A stretch of 64,000 nucleotides of DNA from Lachnospiraceae bacterium (GCA_020860755.1 JAJBTQ010000020.1:74842-138841), one strand, 5' to 3'; counted from the first letter of the stretch, positions 1-7,931 are shown. The notes: generated by a model not told the origin, from the letters alone. Translations and numbers: made by a program.

Positions 1-42
1 GTATGTGAATATATATTTTTAGAAAAGAAAGAGGGAATTAAC

Positions 43-1107
43 ATGACAAAAGTTGATATCATCTCCGGTTTTCTCGGAGCAGGCAAAACGACTCTGATCA
101 AGAAGCTACTCGAGGAGGTTTTTCAGGATGAAAATGTCGTCCTTGTAGAAAACGAATACGGGGAGGTCGGCATAGACGGCGGTTTTTTAAAGGATGCCGG
201 CATCGAGATCCGCGAGCTGAACTCCGGCTGTATCTGCTGCACGCTGGTGGGAGATTTCAGCCGCAGCCTGAAAGAAGTCATGGATCTTTATCACCCGGAC
301 CGCATTATGATCGAGCCTTCCGGAGTCGGAAAACTCTCCGATGTGCTGACCTCCATAAAGTTTATGGAGGAGGAGGATCCTGATTTTAAGGTGAATGCAC
401 TGGTGACCGTGGTCAACGCGATAAAGGGGCCGAAGCAGATGCAGGCATTCGGCGAGTTTTTCAACAATCAGATTGAAAACGCGACGACCGTAGTCTTAAG
501 CCGTACCCAGAGTATGGAGACAGACAAGCTGGAAGAATGTGTCAGGATGATCCGCGAGCTGAATCCCAAGGCTGCCATCATCACCACCCCGTGGGATGAG
601 ATCACCGGTCAGCAGATCTTAGACGTCATCGAGGGACAGAGATCCTTTATGGATGAGATGATGGCTGAGGTAGTAGCCTCCAGTGGAGAAGAGCACGACC
701 ACGAACATCACCATCATGAGCACCATCACCATCATGACCATGAGCATGAGCACGACCATGAACATGAGCACGATCATGAGCATGAGCACGAGCACGACCA
801 TGAGCACGATGACCACGACCACGATGCAGATGATATATTCATCAGCTGGGGCCGTGAGACGCCGCACAAGTACACGAGAGAGAAGCTCGAAGGGATCCTT
901 GCCGCTTTCTGCGACACGGATGAATACGGCGAAGTGCTCCGTGCAAAAGGAATGGTAGAAGCCGAAGACGGCACATGGCTCTATTTCGACATGGTCACGG
1001 GAGAATATGAGATCCGCACGGGTGAGCCCGAGTATACGGGGCGGCTGTGCGTCATCGGAACGGACATCGATGAGGATCAGCTGGATGCCCTGTTTGAGAT
1101 AGCATAA
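43..1107 (+). CDS. CobW/G3E-family GTPase with His-rich metal-binding loop
   Basis: This is a G3E-family GTPase of the CobW/ZNG1 type, a family of cytosolic metallochaperones for zinc, cobalt or nickel. The P-loop GFLGAGKT is at residues 9-16 and the metal-binding CxCC motif (CICC) at 63-66. A stretch made almost only of His, Glu and Asp follows at about 217-262, then the CobW C-terminal domain at about 264-345. The ATG has a GAGGGA ribosome site 8 bases upstream. A second CobW-like gene starts 17 bases after the stop, so the two are probably one operon. The metal is not shown by the sequence; the His-rich loop suggests zinc or nickel. The low-complexity CAT/CAC/GAG repeat creates long false reading frames on both strands. 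Confidence 0.93.
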   Translation: MTKVDIISGFLGAGKTTLIKKLLEEVFQDENVVLVENEYGEVGIDGGFLKDAGIEIRELNSGCICCTLVGDFSRSLKEVMDLYHPDRIMIEPSGVGKLSDVLTSIKFMEEEDPDFKVNALVTVVNAIKGPKQMQAFGEFFNNQIENATTVVLSRTQSMETDKLEECVRMIRELNPKAAIITTPWDEITGQQILDVIEGQRSFMDEMMAEVVASSGEEHDHEHHHHEHHHHHDHEHEHDHEHEHDHEHEHEHDHEHDDHDHDADDIFISWGRETPHKYTREKLEGILAAFCDTDEYGEVLRAKGMVEAEDGTWLYFDMVTGEYEIRTGEPEYTGRLCVIGTDIDEDQLDALFEIA

Positions 1108-1124
1108 ATGGCAAAGGAGACGGT

Positions 1125-2069
1125 ATGGATATCCCAGTATATTTGTTTACCGGATTTATGGACAGCGGAAAAACCACCTTTATCGAGCAGACACTTCTGG
1201 AAAATGAGTTTGGGGTCGGCGCCCGATCGCTGATCATTGCCTGCGAGGATGGCGAGGTGGAGTATGATGAGGAAAAACTGGCCGAGCACAGAGTGACTGT
1301 CGTCGGCGCAGGCTCGGAGGAGGAGTTTACCCCGGAGTTTTTGCGTGATTGTGACGAAGCCATGAAGCCGGATCAGGTCTTTATCGAATACAACGGCACC
1401 TGGCAGGGGTCGACGATCCTGGAGATGGAACTGCCCCGGGACTGGCAGATTGTACAGGTCCTGACTACGGTGGATGCGTCCACATACGAACTTTATCTGA
1501 CCAATATGAGGGTGATGATGATGGAGCAGGTATTCGCCTCGGACGTCGTGATCTTTAACCGATGCACCGACGAGACACCGAAGGCTAAGTTCCGCCGGAC
1601 GATCAAAGCCCGAAACCGCAAAGCTCAGATTATCTACGAGAGGGAGGACGGCACCATCGATGAGAGCGATATGGAGGAGCTGCCCTACGACCTTGACCAG
1701 GATGTCATTGAGATCACAGACGAAGACTATGGTATTTTCTATCTGGACGTGCAGGAGAATGCGAAAAATTACGAGGGAAAGACGATCCGGTTTCTGGCCC
1801 TTGTCTACCGCCCGGAAAAGATGGAAAAGAGACCGGTCTTTATCCCTGGCCGGTTTGCGATGACCTGCTGCGTGGAGGATATCCAGTTTATCGGCTTGAA
1901 ATGCAAGTATGACCGGGCGTATGAGATCCCGCACAAGTCCTGGGTGAACTTAACGGCGGAGATCCATGTGGAGTTCGCGAAGGAGTACCGCGCCAAGGGG
2001 CCGGTCCTGTACGCGAAGGAGGTGGAAAAAACCATCGCTCCCGCCGAAGAGCTGGTGTACTTCACCTGA
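1125..2069 (+). CDS. CobW-like GTPase fused to a YcgQ (TIGR03943/DUF1980)-like C-terminal domain
   Basis: The N-terminal 185 or so residues resemble a CobW/G3E GTPase: P-loop GFMDSGKT at 10-17 and VFIEYNG around 85-91, where CobW proteins have their Walker B IEPSG. The CxCC metal motif of the family is absent; the matching region reads VVGAGSEEEF at 59-68. From about residue 193 the sequence changes to one that looks like the cytosolic C-terminal domain of YcgQ/TIGR03943 proteins, with RFAMTCC at 243-249 followed by an FIGL segment. YcgQ is known as a partner of the YcgR permease, but no such permease is here. I infer a metal-handling role from this fusion and from the upstream CobW gene. The GTPase call is solid; the C-terminal assignment rests on recalled family similarity. 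Confidence 0.8.
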   Translation: MDIPVYLFTGFMDSGKTTFIEQTLLENEFGVGARSLIIACEDGEVEYDEEKLAEHRVTVVGAGSEEEFTPEFLRDCDEAMKPDQVFIEYNGTWQGSTILEMELPRDWQIVQVLTTVDASTYELYLTNMRVMMMEQVFASDVVIFNRCTDETPKAKFRRTIKARNRKAQIIYEREDGTIDESDMEELPYDLDQDVIEITDEDYGIFYLDVQENAKNYEGKTIRFLALVYRPEKMEKRPVFIPGRFAMTCCVEDIQFIGLKCKYDRAYEIPHKSWVNLTAEIHVEFAKEYRAKGPVLYAKEVEKTIAPAEELVYFT

Positions 2070-2086
2070 TAAGAAATGTGAAAAAT

Positions 2087-2120
2087 AAAACAGCTCCCCG
2101 AAGCATCGGGGAGCTGTTTT
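2087..2120. terminator. Bidirectional terminator between the CobW pair and the cupin gene
   Basis: A perfect 15-bp inverted repeat (arms 2087-2101 and 2106-2120, loop AGCA) has AAAA at its left edge and TTTT at its right edge, so it can end transcription from both converging genes. Confidence 0.93.
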
Positions 2121-2139
2121 CGTTTTAATTATCCGTATC

Positions 2140-2493
2140 CTATTCCGGAGGAAGCAGGACAACCAGCATCTGAGCAGTTGCCGGTCCAATGTTTGTCACA
2201 CACTTGCCATAGTTGGAAGCAATGTGTACACTGTCGCCTGCGTTGAGAACAGTCTCTTCGCCATCCTCGCCCTTAAAGAGCATAGTTCCCTCGATAATGT
2301 AGTAGATCGACTCAGCCGGGTTCTTGCCCATCTCTGTGCCGCCGCCGCTCGGAAGGAAGTGAGTCAGACCATTGACGATCCGTCCGCCGTCCACATCCGC
2401 TGCATCATGCAGCCTGGTGCATTTGCACTCGAGATGTCCCGGAGCTGTGTAAGTATAGTACTCGTCTTTTTTGGTAATCTTGTAACCTGCCAT
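2140..2493 (-). CDS. Small cupin-domain protein
   Basis: A 117-residue single-domain cupin. The first cupin motif can be read around G-G-T-E-M and the second around NAGDSVHIASN, with an I-Y-Y-I-I-E-G-T strand pair between. The start at 2493 is preferred to the longer frame starting at 2646 because AAAGGTGG lies just upstream and a good promoter sits between the two positions. Cupins of this size bind a metal and act as isomerases, dioxygenases or sensory proteins; the substrate cannot be told. The usual metal-binding His cluster looks incomplete, so it may not be an enzyme. It is transcribed alone, facing the CobW pair. Confidence 0.85.
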   Translation of the reverse strand: MAGYKITKKDEYYTYTAPGHLECKCTRLHDAADVDGGRIVNGLTHFLPSGGGTEMGKNPAESIYYIIEGTMLFKGEDGEETVLNAGDSVHIASNYGKCVTNIGPATAQMLVVLLPPE

Positions 2494-2545
2494 AAAACTT
2501 CCACCTTTCTTTTTTTTAAAAAATTCGAATAAAAATTCTAAAAAA

Positions 2546-2574
2546 AGTATACACCCATACGATATAGAAATCAA
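2546..2574 (-). promoter_or_regulatory. Promoter of the cupin gene
   Basis: On the - strand TTGATT (2574-2569) and TATACT (2551-2546) are separated by 17 bp, a near-consensus vegetative promoter about 50 bases upstream of the chosen start. Confidence 0.75.
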
Positions 2575-2682
2575 TCCTCTGTAAGGAAAAAATGAGAATA
2601 TGTCTATAGGGCAAGCCTTCACAATCCGGCGGCTGTGTGCTATCATCTTACATGAGATATCTGTTGAAAGAGGAATCAGAGC

Positions 2683-4062
2683 ATGTTTCGGAGAAAGGAG
2701 ACTGTCAGATATAATACGATGGCCATTCTGGCCCTCGGATTTTTGGCGCTTATCGTGCTCGGCGGAGTGCTTTTGTGGATCCCCGCCTGCAATGAACAGC
2801 CCTTAGAGTTTTTCGATGCGCTTTTTACATCCGTAAGTGCAGTGTGCGTGACGGGGCTCATGACGATCACTCCTGCCGTGCAGTTTACACTTCTGGGCAA
2901 GATCATTTTGTTGATCCTGATCCAGGTGGGCGGCCTGGGGATCATTTCCTGCGCCGCGGCGGTCTCGTTTCTGGTGCGCAGAGAGATCCACCTGCGGGGA
3001 AAAATGATGCTGCAGGAGACCTACAATATGGGTCAATCCAGGGGGATCCTCGTCATGCTTCGGCGGGTGCTCATTGCTACAGGTGTGATGGAGGGGATCG
3101 GAGCCGTGTTTTATGCGATCCGTTTTGTACCGATGTTCGGCGCCGCAAAGGGGATCGGATACGGTGTGTTCCATTCGATCTCTGCCTTCTGTAACGCCGG
3201 CATTGATATTCTGGGCAATTCCAGCTTAACCGCTTATCACACGGATGCGGTGATCAATGTGACGACGATGCTCCTTATCATCTTTGGCGGCCTTGGATTC
3301 ACAGTGTGGTTCGATCTGACCGGAAACACGCGGAAAGTGTTCCGCCGCGAACAGCCGAAGGGCTGGCTCTTTACCCGGCTGACCCTTCACACAAAGCTTG
3401 TGCTTGTCATGACGGTGATCCTGATTTTAGTTGGAGCCGGGCTGGTGTTCCTCATGGAGTTCGAGAACCCGGATACCATTGGAACCATGCCGCTCGGGCA
3501 GAAGGTGATGGCATCCTTCTTTCACTCTGTATCGACAAGAACCGCCGGATTTTATACGTTCGACATGGGGGGCATGCACGAGGAGACAAAATTTGTCAGC
3601 TGCATCCTGATGTTTATCGGCGGATCTCCCGGCGGCACGGCCGGCGGTATCAAGACCACGACCTTCGCCATGCTGATCTTAACCTGCATCACCGTGATCC
3701 GCGGAGGCAAGGATACGGAGTGTTTCGGGCGCAAGATCACATTTGCCAATTTCCGGACAGGCTTTGCGGTCTTTATGGTCTCCCTCGGAGCGTTTGTGGT
3801 GGGAGTACTGCTCCTGTCCATGTTTGAGCCGGATCAGATCCTGTTTATCAACATTCTGTATGAAGCCGCCTCCGCAGTCGGCACGGTTGGACTGTCGGCG
3901 GACTTAACACCGCAGCTAACCAGGATAAGCCAGATCGTCCTCATGGTCCTTATGTATATGGGCAGGCTGGGACCGATCACACTGGCGCTTTTGTTTGCGG
4001 GAAAGAACAATGCGAGAGACAAGATCCGGCAGCTTCCGGATGAAGATATTATCGTTGGATAA
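2683..4062 (+). CDS. ktrB: Potassium uptake protein KtrB/TrkH family
   Basis: An integral membrane K+ (often Na+-dependent) transporter of the Trk/Ktr superfamily. Its four pore-loop repeats can each be recognised by their filter glycine: SAVCVTGL, SAFCNAGID, STRTAGFY and SAVGTVGL. The 459-residue length fits KtrB better than the longer TrkH proteins. The gene is followed 17 bases later by a KtrA-type regulatory subunit, which is the normal Ktr operon. KtrB forms a membrane dimer gated by an octameric RCK ring bound to ATP/ADP. The start has GAAAGGAG overlapping its first codons; an alternative ATG at residue 13 exists, but the call does not depend on it. Confidence 0.93.
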   Translation: MFRRKETVRYNTMAILALGFLALIVLGGVLLWIPACNEQPLEFFDALFTSVSAVCVTGLMTITPAVQFTLLGKIILLILIQVGGLGIISCAAAVSFLVRREIHLRGKMMLQETYNMGQSRGILVMLRRVLIATGVMEGIGAVFYAIRFVPMFGAAKGIGYGVFHSISAFCNAGIDILGNSSLTAYHTDAVINVTTMLLIIFGGLGFTVWFDLTGNTRKVFRREQPKGWLFTRLTLHTKLVLVMTVILILVGAGLVFLMEFENPDTIGTMPLGQKVMASFFHSVSTRTAGFYTFDMGGMHEETKFVSCILMFIGGSPGGTAGGIKTTTFAMLILTCITVIRGGKDTECFGRKITFANFRTGFAVFMVSLGAFVVGVLLLSMFEPDQILFINILYEAASAVGTVGLSADLTPQLTRISQIVLMVLMYMGRLGPITLALLFAGKNNARDKIRQLPDEDIIVG

Positions 4063-4079
4063 AAGAAAGGGGAACGGAC

Positions 4080-4514
4080 ATGGCAAACGGAAAGAAACAA
4101 TATGCGGTATTCGGACTCGGAAACTTTGGGAGGAGCCTGGCACTCACACTGCAGAAATCAGGATGTGAAGTGATCGCGGTAGACGCCCAGATGGCCCGGG
4201 GGGAAGCGATCAAAAACGATGTATCCATGGCGATGAGGGCAAAAATGGAAGATGAGAGTCTGATCAATTCTCTCGAGGTGAAAGATTTAGATGGTGTCAT
4301 CATCGCGACGGCAGACAACATGGAGGCCAGCATCATGGCCACGCTGCTTGCCAAGGAGGAGGGGGTGCCGTTTGTCCTCGCGAGAGCGAAGGATGCGCTG
4401 CAGGAGGCCGTCTTAAAAAAAGTCGGGGCGGACGCAGTCATCCGGTCCGAGCAGGAGATGGGCAGGCAGGTCGCGCATCATCTGGTAGCCGGGGATTTTC
4501 CTCTGGAGGAGTGA
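4080..4514 (+). CDS. ktrA: KtrA-like RCK_N protein, short form lacking the TrkA_C domain
   Basis: The cytosolic regulatory partner of the preceding KtrB. The Rossmann nucleotide motif GLGNFG is at residues 13-18, with the acidic end of strand 2 at VDAQ. It is only 144 residues long, whereas KtrA proteins are usually about 220 with an RCK_N domain followed by a TrkA_C (RCK_C) domain. The protein ends right after RCK_N, and I see no continuation of TrkA_C in any frame downstream, so this is either a natural short form or an old truncation. RCK_N alone can still form the ring that gates KtrB, but any regulation through RCK_C (for example by c-di-AMP) would be missing. Confidence 0.87.
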   Translation: MANGKKQYAVFGLGNFGRSLALTLQKSGCEVIAVDAQMARGEAIKNDVSMAMRAKMEDESLINSLEVKDLDGVIIATADNMEASIMATLLAKEEGVPFVLARAKDALQEAVLKKVGADAVIRSEQEMGRQVAHHLVAGDFPLEE

Positions 4515-4597
4515 AAAACAGCCTGTTCCGTTACTTTTTCATAAAAAAATTTCTTTCCTGCGGATCGGATTGTCAAAACTCTCCAATGGGGCAATAT

Positions 4598-4622
4598 GGT
4601 TACCTGGAGGTAACTTAATAAC
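4598..4622. promoter_or_regulatory. Candidate operator upstream of the SDR operon
   Basis: GTTACC and GGTAAC form a perfect 6-bp inverted repeat around TGGA, and the right arm continues into GGTAACTTAATAAC. The 11-mer GGTAACTTAAT recurs at 9247-9257 beside the HxlR-type gene. The site ends 13 bases before the -35 box at 4636, a position typical of an activator. Confidence 0.55.
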
Positions 4623-4635
4623 ATTTTTGTATGTA

Positions 4636-4664
4636 TTGCATAAAAACAGTGGTTGTTCTATACT
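4636..4664 (+). promoter_or_regulatory. Promoter of the SDR-HCDH-BKACE operon
   Basis: TTGCAT (4636-4641) and TATACT (4659-4664) are separated by 17 bp. Transcription from here would give a leader of about 120 bases before the SDR start codon. Confidence 0.72.
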
Positions 4665-4679
4665 TATCATATGAGATTT

Positions 4680-4707
4680 CGCCAAAGTAGTTATGTGGCG
4701 CTTTTTT
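4680..4707 (+). terminator. Possible weak attenuator in the SDR operon leader
   Basis: CGCCA (4680-4684) can pair with TGGCG (4696-4700), followed by C and six T. The stem is only 5 bp with an 11-base loop. A second hairpin (4729-4736 with 4742-4748) lies downstream. It could be an attenuator or chance. Confidence 0.35.
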
Positions 4708-4791
4708 GTCTTGCAGTTCGGTTTCATTCCATTCGCTGCTGGCGATGGGGAAATAATACATCTATTTTTTAAAAGAAGGAGGATTCTTACA

Positions 4792-5589
4792 ATGGCAAAA
4801 TTAGTGGATCTGGAGAAAGATTATGTTTTAAACATGTTCTCCGTAGAGGGTAAAGTTGCTCTGGTTACAGGGGCTACCGGCGCACTGGGCAAGACGCTGG
4901 CAAAGGCATACGGCTATGCGGGAGCGAAGGTTATGATGACTGGTCGTTCCGAGGACAAGCTGAAAGCTCTGGAAGAGGAGTTTAAGTCTGAGGGGATTGA
5001 CTGCGCATACTTCATAGCAGACCCGGCGATCGAGGAGCAGGTAGATGCTCTGATCAAGGCTACCGTCGAAAAGTATGGCGAGATCAATATCCTGGCTATC
5101 GCACACGGCTACAACAAGCCTCAGAATATTCTGGAACAGTCTGTATCGGATTGGCAGTACATCATGGATGCTGACTGCAAATCTGTGTATATCGTTCTGA
5201 AATATACCGCACATCAGATGGTTGAGCAGGGCAAGGGCGGCGCGATCGTGGTTGTCACTTCTCAGCGTTCCAAACGTGGACTGGCCAACTACACCGCATA
5301 CTGCACATCTAAGGGCGGCGCTGACCTGATGGTCTCCTGCGCGGCTTGTGATCTGACAGCTGAGTATGGCATCCGCGTCAACTCCATTCTGCCGACCGTA
5401 TTCCGCAGCGAGCTGACCTCCTGGATCTTCGAAGGCGATGCATACAAAGGTTTCCTGACCCGTCAGCCGATCGGACGTCTCGGCGAGCCGGATGACTTCG
5501 TCGGAATGGCTATCTTCCTTTCCTCTGAGGCATCCAAGTTCATGACAGGCGGTAACTATGACTGCTCCGGCGGTTACCTCGTCATGTAA
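4792..5589 (+). CDS. Short-chain dehydrogenase/reductase (SDR)
   Basis: A 265-residue classical SDR that uses NAD(P)H. The cofactor motif TGATGALG is at 26-33, the catalytic Ser in VVTSQRS at about 157, and the YxxxK pair at Tyr170/Lys174. The C-terminal [10 protein letters not shown] is typical of FabG-like and gluconate dehydrogenase-like SDRs. The start at 4792 is chosen because AAGAAGGAGG sits 8 bases upstream; the frame is open further upstream only by chance. It leads an operon with a 3-hydroxyacyl dehydrogenase and a beta-keto acid cleavage enzyme, so it probably interconverts a hydroxy and a keto group in the same substrate path. The substrate is not evident. Confidence 0.9.
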   Translation: MAKLVDLEKDYVLNMFSVEGKVALVTGATGALGKTLAKAYGYAGAKVMMTGRSEDKLKALEEEFKSEGIDCAYFIADPAIEEQVDALIKATVEKYGEINILAIAHGYNKPQNILEQSVSDWQYIMDADCKSVYIVLKYTAHQMVEQGKGGAIVVVTSQRSKRGLANYTAYCTSKGGADLMVSCAACDLTAEYGIRVNSILPTVFRSELTSWIFEGDAYKGFLTRQPIGRLGEPDDFVGMAIFLSSEASKFMTGGNYDCSGGYLVM

Positions 5590-5628
5590 TCAATTTAAGT
5601 TTCAATAAATTTTTATGGAGGGAAAAAC

Positions 5629-6579
5629 ATGAGTAAATTAACAAAATTTGTGGTATGTGGTTCCGGCATGATGGGTGCGGCCATTGCACAGATCCTTGCC
5701 GGCATCGACGGAGCCGATGTCAAGATCCTCCGTTCCTCGAACCGCGGTGCAGATCCGCGCGATAAGGTCCGTGAGAATATGAAGCAGCTCGTGGAGAAGG
5801 AAGTTGTCACTCCGGAGTATGTGGATGAGATCGTTTCCAAGATCGATGTTGTCTTTGAGGACAAAGACGTAGCCGATGCCGAGCTTATCATCGAGTGTGT
5901 GCCCGAGGATATGGAGATGAAGCAGAACCTGTTTGCCCGTCTCGAGAAGACGATCTCCGACAAGTGCATCCTCTGCACGAACACATCCGTTATGAGCCCG
6001 ACTGAGATCGCTCAGAAGTGCGAGCACAAAGAGAGAGTCGTGGGAACCCATTTCTGGAACCCTGCATTCCTCATTCCGCTCGTAGAGGTGGTCCGCACCG
6101 AGGCCAACACGGACGAGGTTATCGACACGGTTATGACAGTGATGACAGAAGCCGGCAAACAGCCCTGCCTGTGCAAGAAGGATGTGCCCGGCTTTATTGC
6201 GAACAGGATGCAGCACGCTCTGTGGCGTGAGGCGATCGCCATTGTCGATCAGGGAATCGCTGATGCGGCTACAGTCGATCTTGCCTGCAAGACCAGCTTT
6301 GGTCTGAGGCTTCCGTTCCTGCCGCCTCTGGTCAACTCCGATATGGTCGGCAACGTACTTACCTATGATATCCACAGCTATGTCTTAAAGTATCTGGCTG
6401 ACAACAAGGAGCCTTCACCGGTCTTAAAGCAGCTGATCGACGACAAGAAGTTTGGATTCCGTGCAGAGCCCGATGCCGATGGCAAGTATGAAGGCTTCAT
6501 GACTTACACGGAGCAGGAGATGGATGACATCAAAGTCGGTCTTAATGAGTACCTGATCAAGATGCTCTATGACAAATAA
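5629..6579 (+). CDS. 3-hydroxyacyl-CoA dehydrogenase family protein (beta-hydroxy acid dehydrogenase)
   Basis: A 316-residue member of the 3HCDH fold. The NAD-binding GSGMMG is at 11-16, the catalytic His141 lies in THFWNPAF with its partner Glu153, and VPGFIANRM at 186-194 starts the helical C-terminal domain. The length is above that of 3-hydroxybutyryl-CoA dehydrogenase (about 282) and close to L-carnitine dehydrogenase (about 320). L-carnitine dehydrogenases are known to work beside BKACE enzymes, and a BKACE gene follows 32 bases later. I infer that it oxidises a beta-hydroxy acid or its CoA ester to the beta-keto form used by the next enzyme. The exact substrate is open. GGAGGG lies 8 bases before the ATG. 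Confidence 0.88.
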   Translation: MSKLTKFVVCGSGMMGAAIAQILAGIDGADVKILRSSNRGADPRDKVRENMKQLVEKEVVTPEYVDEIVSKIDVVFEDKDVADAELIIECVPEDMEMKQNLFARLEKTISDKCILCTNTSVMSPTEIAQKCEHKERVVGTHFWNPAFLIPLVEVVRTEANTDEVIDTVMTVMTEAGKQPCLCKKDVPGFIANRMQHALWREAIAIVDQGIADAATVDLACKTSFGLRLPFLPPLVNSDMVGNVLTYDIHSYVLKYLADNKEPSPVLKQLIDDKKFGFRAEPDADGKYEGFMTYTEQEMDDIKVGLNEYLIKMLYDK

Positions 6580-6611
6580 GATTCACTAAATAAAAAAGAA
6601 GGAGAGATACT

Positions 6612-7460
6612 ATGGCACAGAAAACAATCATCACGGCTGCCGTAACAGGCGCATGGCCGAAAAAAGAGAACAACCCGAACGTCCCGATGACTCCGTCTGA
6701 GATTGCGGACGATGTCTATGATTGCTGGAAGGGTGGCGCTGCGATCGCTCACATCCATATGAGAGATGACGAGGGCAACGGCACAATGGACGCAGCAAAG
6801 TTTGCTGAGACCGACAAGCTGATCAAAGAGAGATATCCGGACTGTGATATCATCGTCAACATGACGACATCCGGCGACATCAAGTCCGATGAAGAGACTC
6901 GTGTAAAGCACATCAAAGAGCTGAAACCTGAGATGGCTTCCTATGACTGCGGTTCCATGAACTGGCTGAACTCCGGCCTGTTCCTCAATTCCCCGGCATT
7001 CCTGGAGATGTGCGGAAAGCTGTTCCAGGAGACGAACACAAAGCCCGAGGTTGAGGTGTTTGATCCGGGTATGATCGGAAATGCTGCATACTACATCAAG
7101 AAAGGCGTCCTGACATTACCGGTACACTTCCAGTTCTGCATGGGCTGTGCAAACGGCATCACAGGTACTATGAAGGACCTGATCTTCATGAAAGAGACAG
7201 CTGAGAAGCTGGTTGGCGCAGAGAACTTTACCTGGTCCTGCTTCGGCGTTGGCCACAGCGCAATGGAGATGCTCTACGGTGCAGTCGCACTCGGCGGCAA
7301 CATCCGTGTCGGCATGGAGGACAATGTCATGTACTCCAAGGGCGTGCTCGTAGACAGCAACAGGCAGTTTGTTGAGCGTGCGGTCCGCGTAGTCAAAGAG
7401 TTTGGCGGCGACATCGCTACTCCGGATGAGGCACGTGAGATCCTCAACATCAGAAAGTAA
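6612..7460 (+). CDS. Beta-keto acid cleavage enzyme (BKACE, DUF849)
   Basis: BKACE enzymes (the 3-keto-5-aminohexanoate cleavage enzyme family) take a beta-keto acid and acetyl-CoA and give acetoacetate and a shortened acyl-CoA. Family features are present: the metal pair HIH at His47/His49, TTSGD at 85-89, and Arg232 with Glu236-Asp237 in RVGMEDN, matching the third zinc ligand and catalytic acid. At 282 residues the length is normal. The gene follows an SDR and a 3-hydroxyacyl dehydrogenase in one operon, which suggests a route from a beta-hydroxy acid to acetoacetate. No kamA/kamDE lysine aminomutase genes are near, so lysine fermentation is not supported by context. Confidence 0.92.
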   Translation: MAQKTIITAAVTGAWPKKENNPNVPMTPSEIADDVYDCWKGGAAIAHIHMRDDEGNGTMDAAKFAETDKLIKERYPDCDIIVNMTTSGDIKSDEETRVKHIKELKPEMASYDCGSMNWLNSGLFLNSPAFLEMCGKLFQETNTKPEVEVFDPGMIGNAAYYIKKGVLTLPVHFQFCMGCANGITGTMKDLIFMKETAEKLVGAENFTWSCFGVGHSAMEMLYGAVALGGNIRVGMEDNVMYSKGVLVDSNRQFVERAVRVVKEFGGDIATPDEAREILNIRK

Positions 7461-7492
7461 TACGACAGAGCTGACGTAAAGCTTAGCAAAAT

Positions 7493-7525
7493 GAGTGCCG
7501 GGTACCGGATCGGTATCCGGCACTC
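7493..7525 (+). terminator. Strong hairpin after the BKACE gene
   Basis: Arms 7493-7506 and 7512-7525 form a 14-bp stem with one G-U pair and loop GGATC. No T run follows, so it may protect mRNA ends or divide expression between BKACE and the next small gene rather than terminate fully. Confidence 0.6.
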
Positions 7526-7548
7526 TTACTATGGAAAGGAGATTCAAG

Positions 7549-7737
7549 ATGACTTGGGGAGCACTGTACATGTATTACCACTGCCCGAAATGCGGGATGA
7601 AATTTGAGTATGCGCTGGATGTCATGACAGAGTTCGGCGAGGAATTCGGCTACTGCCCGGAGTGCAAAGTGCCGGGTGTATATGAAAAAGAAGGCGCACG
7701 TCAGCCGGATGACAACGAGTATTTTGAAGTAGAGTGA
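7549..7737 (+). CDS. Small zinc-ribbon protein
   Basis: A 62-residue protein with CPKCG near residue 12 and CPECK near residue 37, a four-cysteine zinc ribbon, followed by an acidic tail. The start at 7549 is set by AAAGGAG 8 bases upstream; a longer frame would begin inside the preceding hairpin. It lies between the BKACE gene and the GntR regulator and is likely part of the same unit. I do not recognise a function. Similar small zinc ribbons act as protein- or nucleic-acid-binding accessories. Confidence 0.75.
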   Translation: MTWGALYMYYHCPKCGMKFEYALDVMTEFGEEFGYCPECKVPGVYEKEGARQPDDNEYFEVE

Positions 7738-7811
7738 CAGGGTTGCATCTGGGATTCCCTGCCTGATTTTATTTATGAGAATCAGCAGGAAATATTGTGT
7801 AGGTTTTGACC

Positions 7812-7840
7812 TTGCAAATAGACCATGCCTGTGGCATAAT
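7812..7840 (+). promoter_or_regulatory. Promoter of the GntR-family gene
   Basis: TTGCAA (7812-7817) and CATAAT (7835-7840) are 17 bp apart. The 8-mer GCATAATG occurs here at 7834 and again at 7871, possibly a repeated operator half. Confidence 0.55.
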
Positions 7841-7931
7841 GTGAACCAGGAATCTGATTTTTAACATTTTGCATAATGGAAAAAATCAGGAGGGTTTGGT
7901 TTTTTTGGCATAAAGGAGGCAGGTTTGGTTT

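Noticed and set aside
619..974. Several overlapping open frames on both strands over the His-rich region of the first CobW gene
   Set aside because: They are by-products of the CAT/CAC/GAG repeats that encode the His/Glu/Asp stretch; their proteins are low-complexity and they have no ribosome sites.
4539..4727. Open frame on the - strand upstream of the SDR gene
   Set aside because: It overlaps a good + strand promoter and operator-like palindrome and shows no protein-like sequence or ribosome site.
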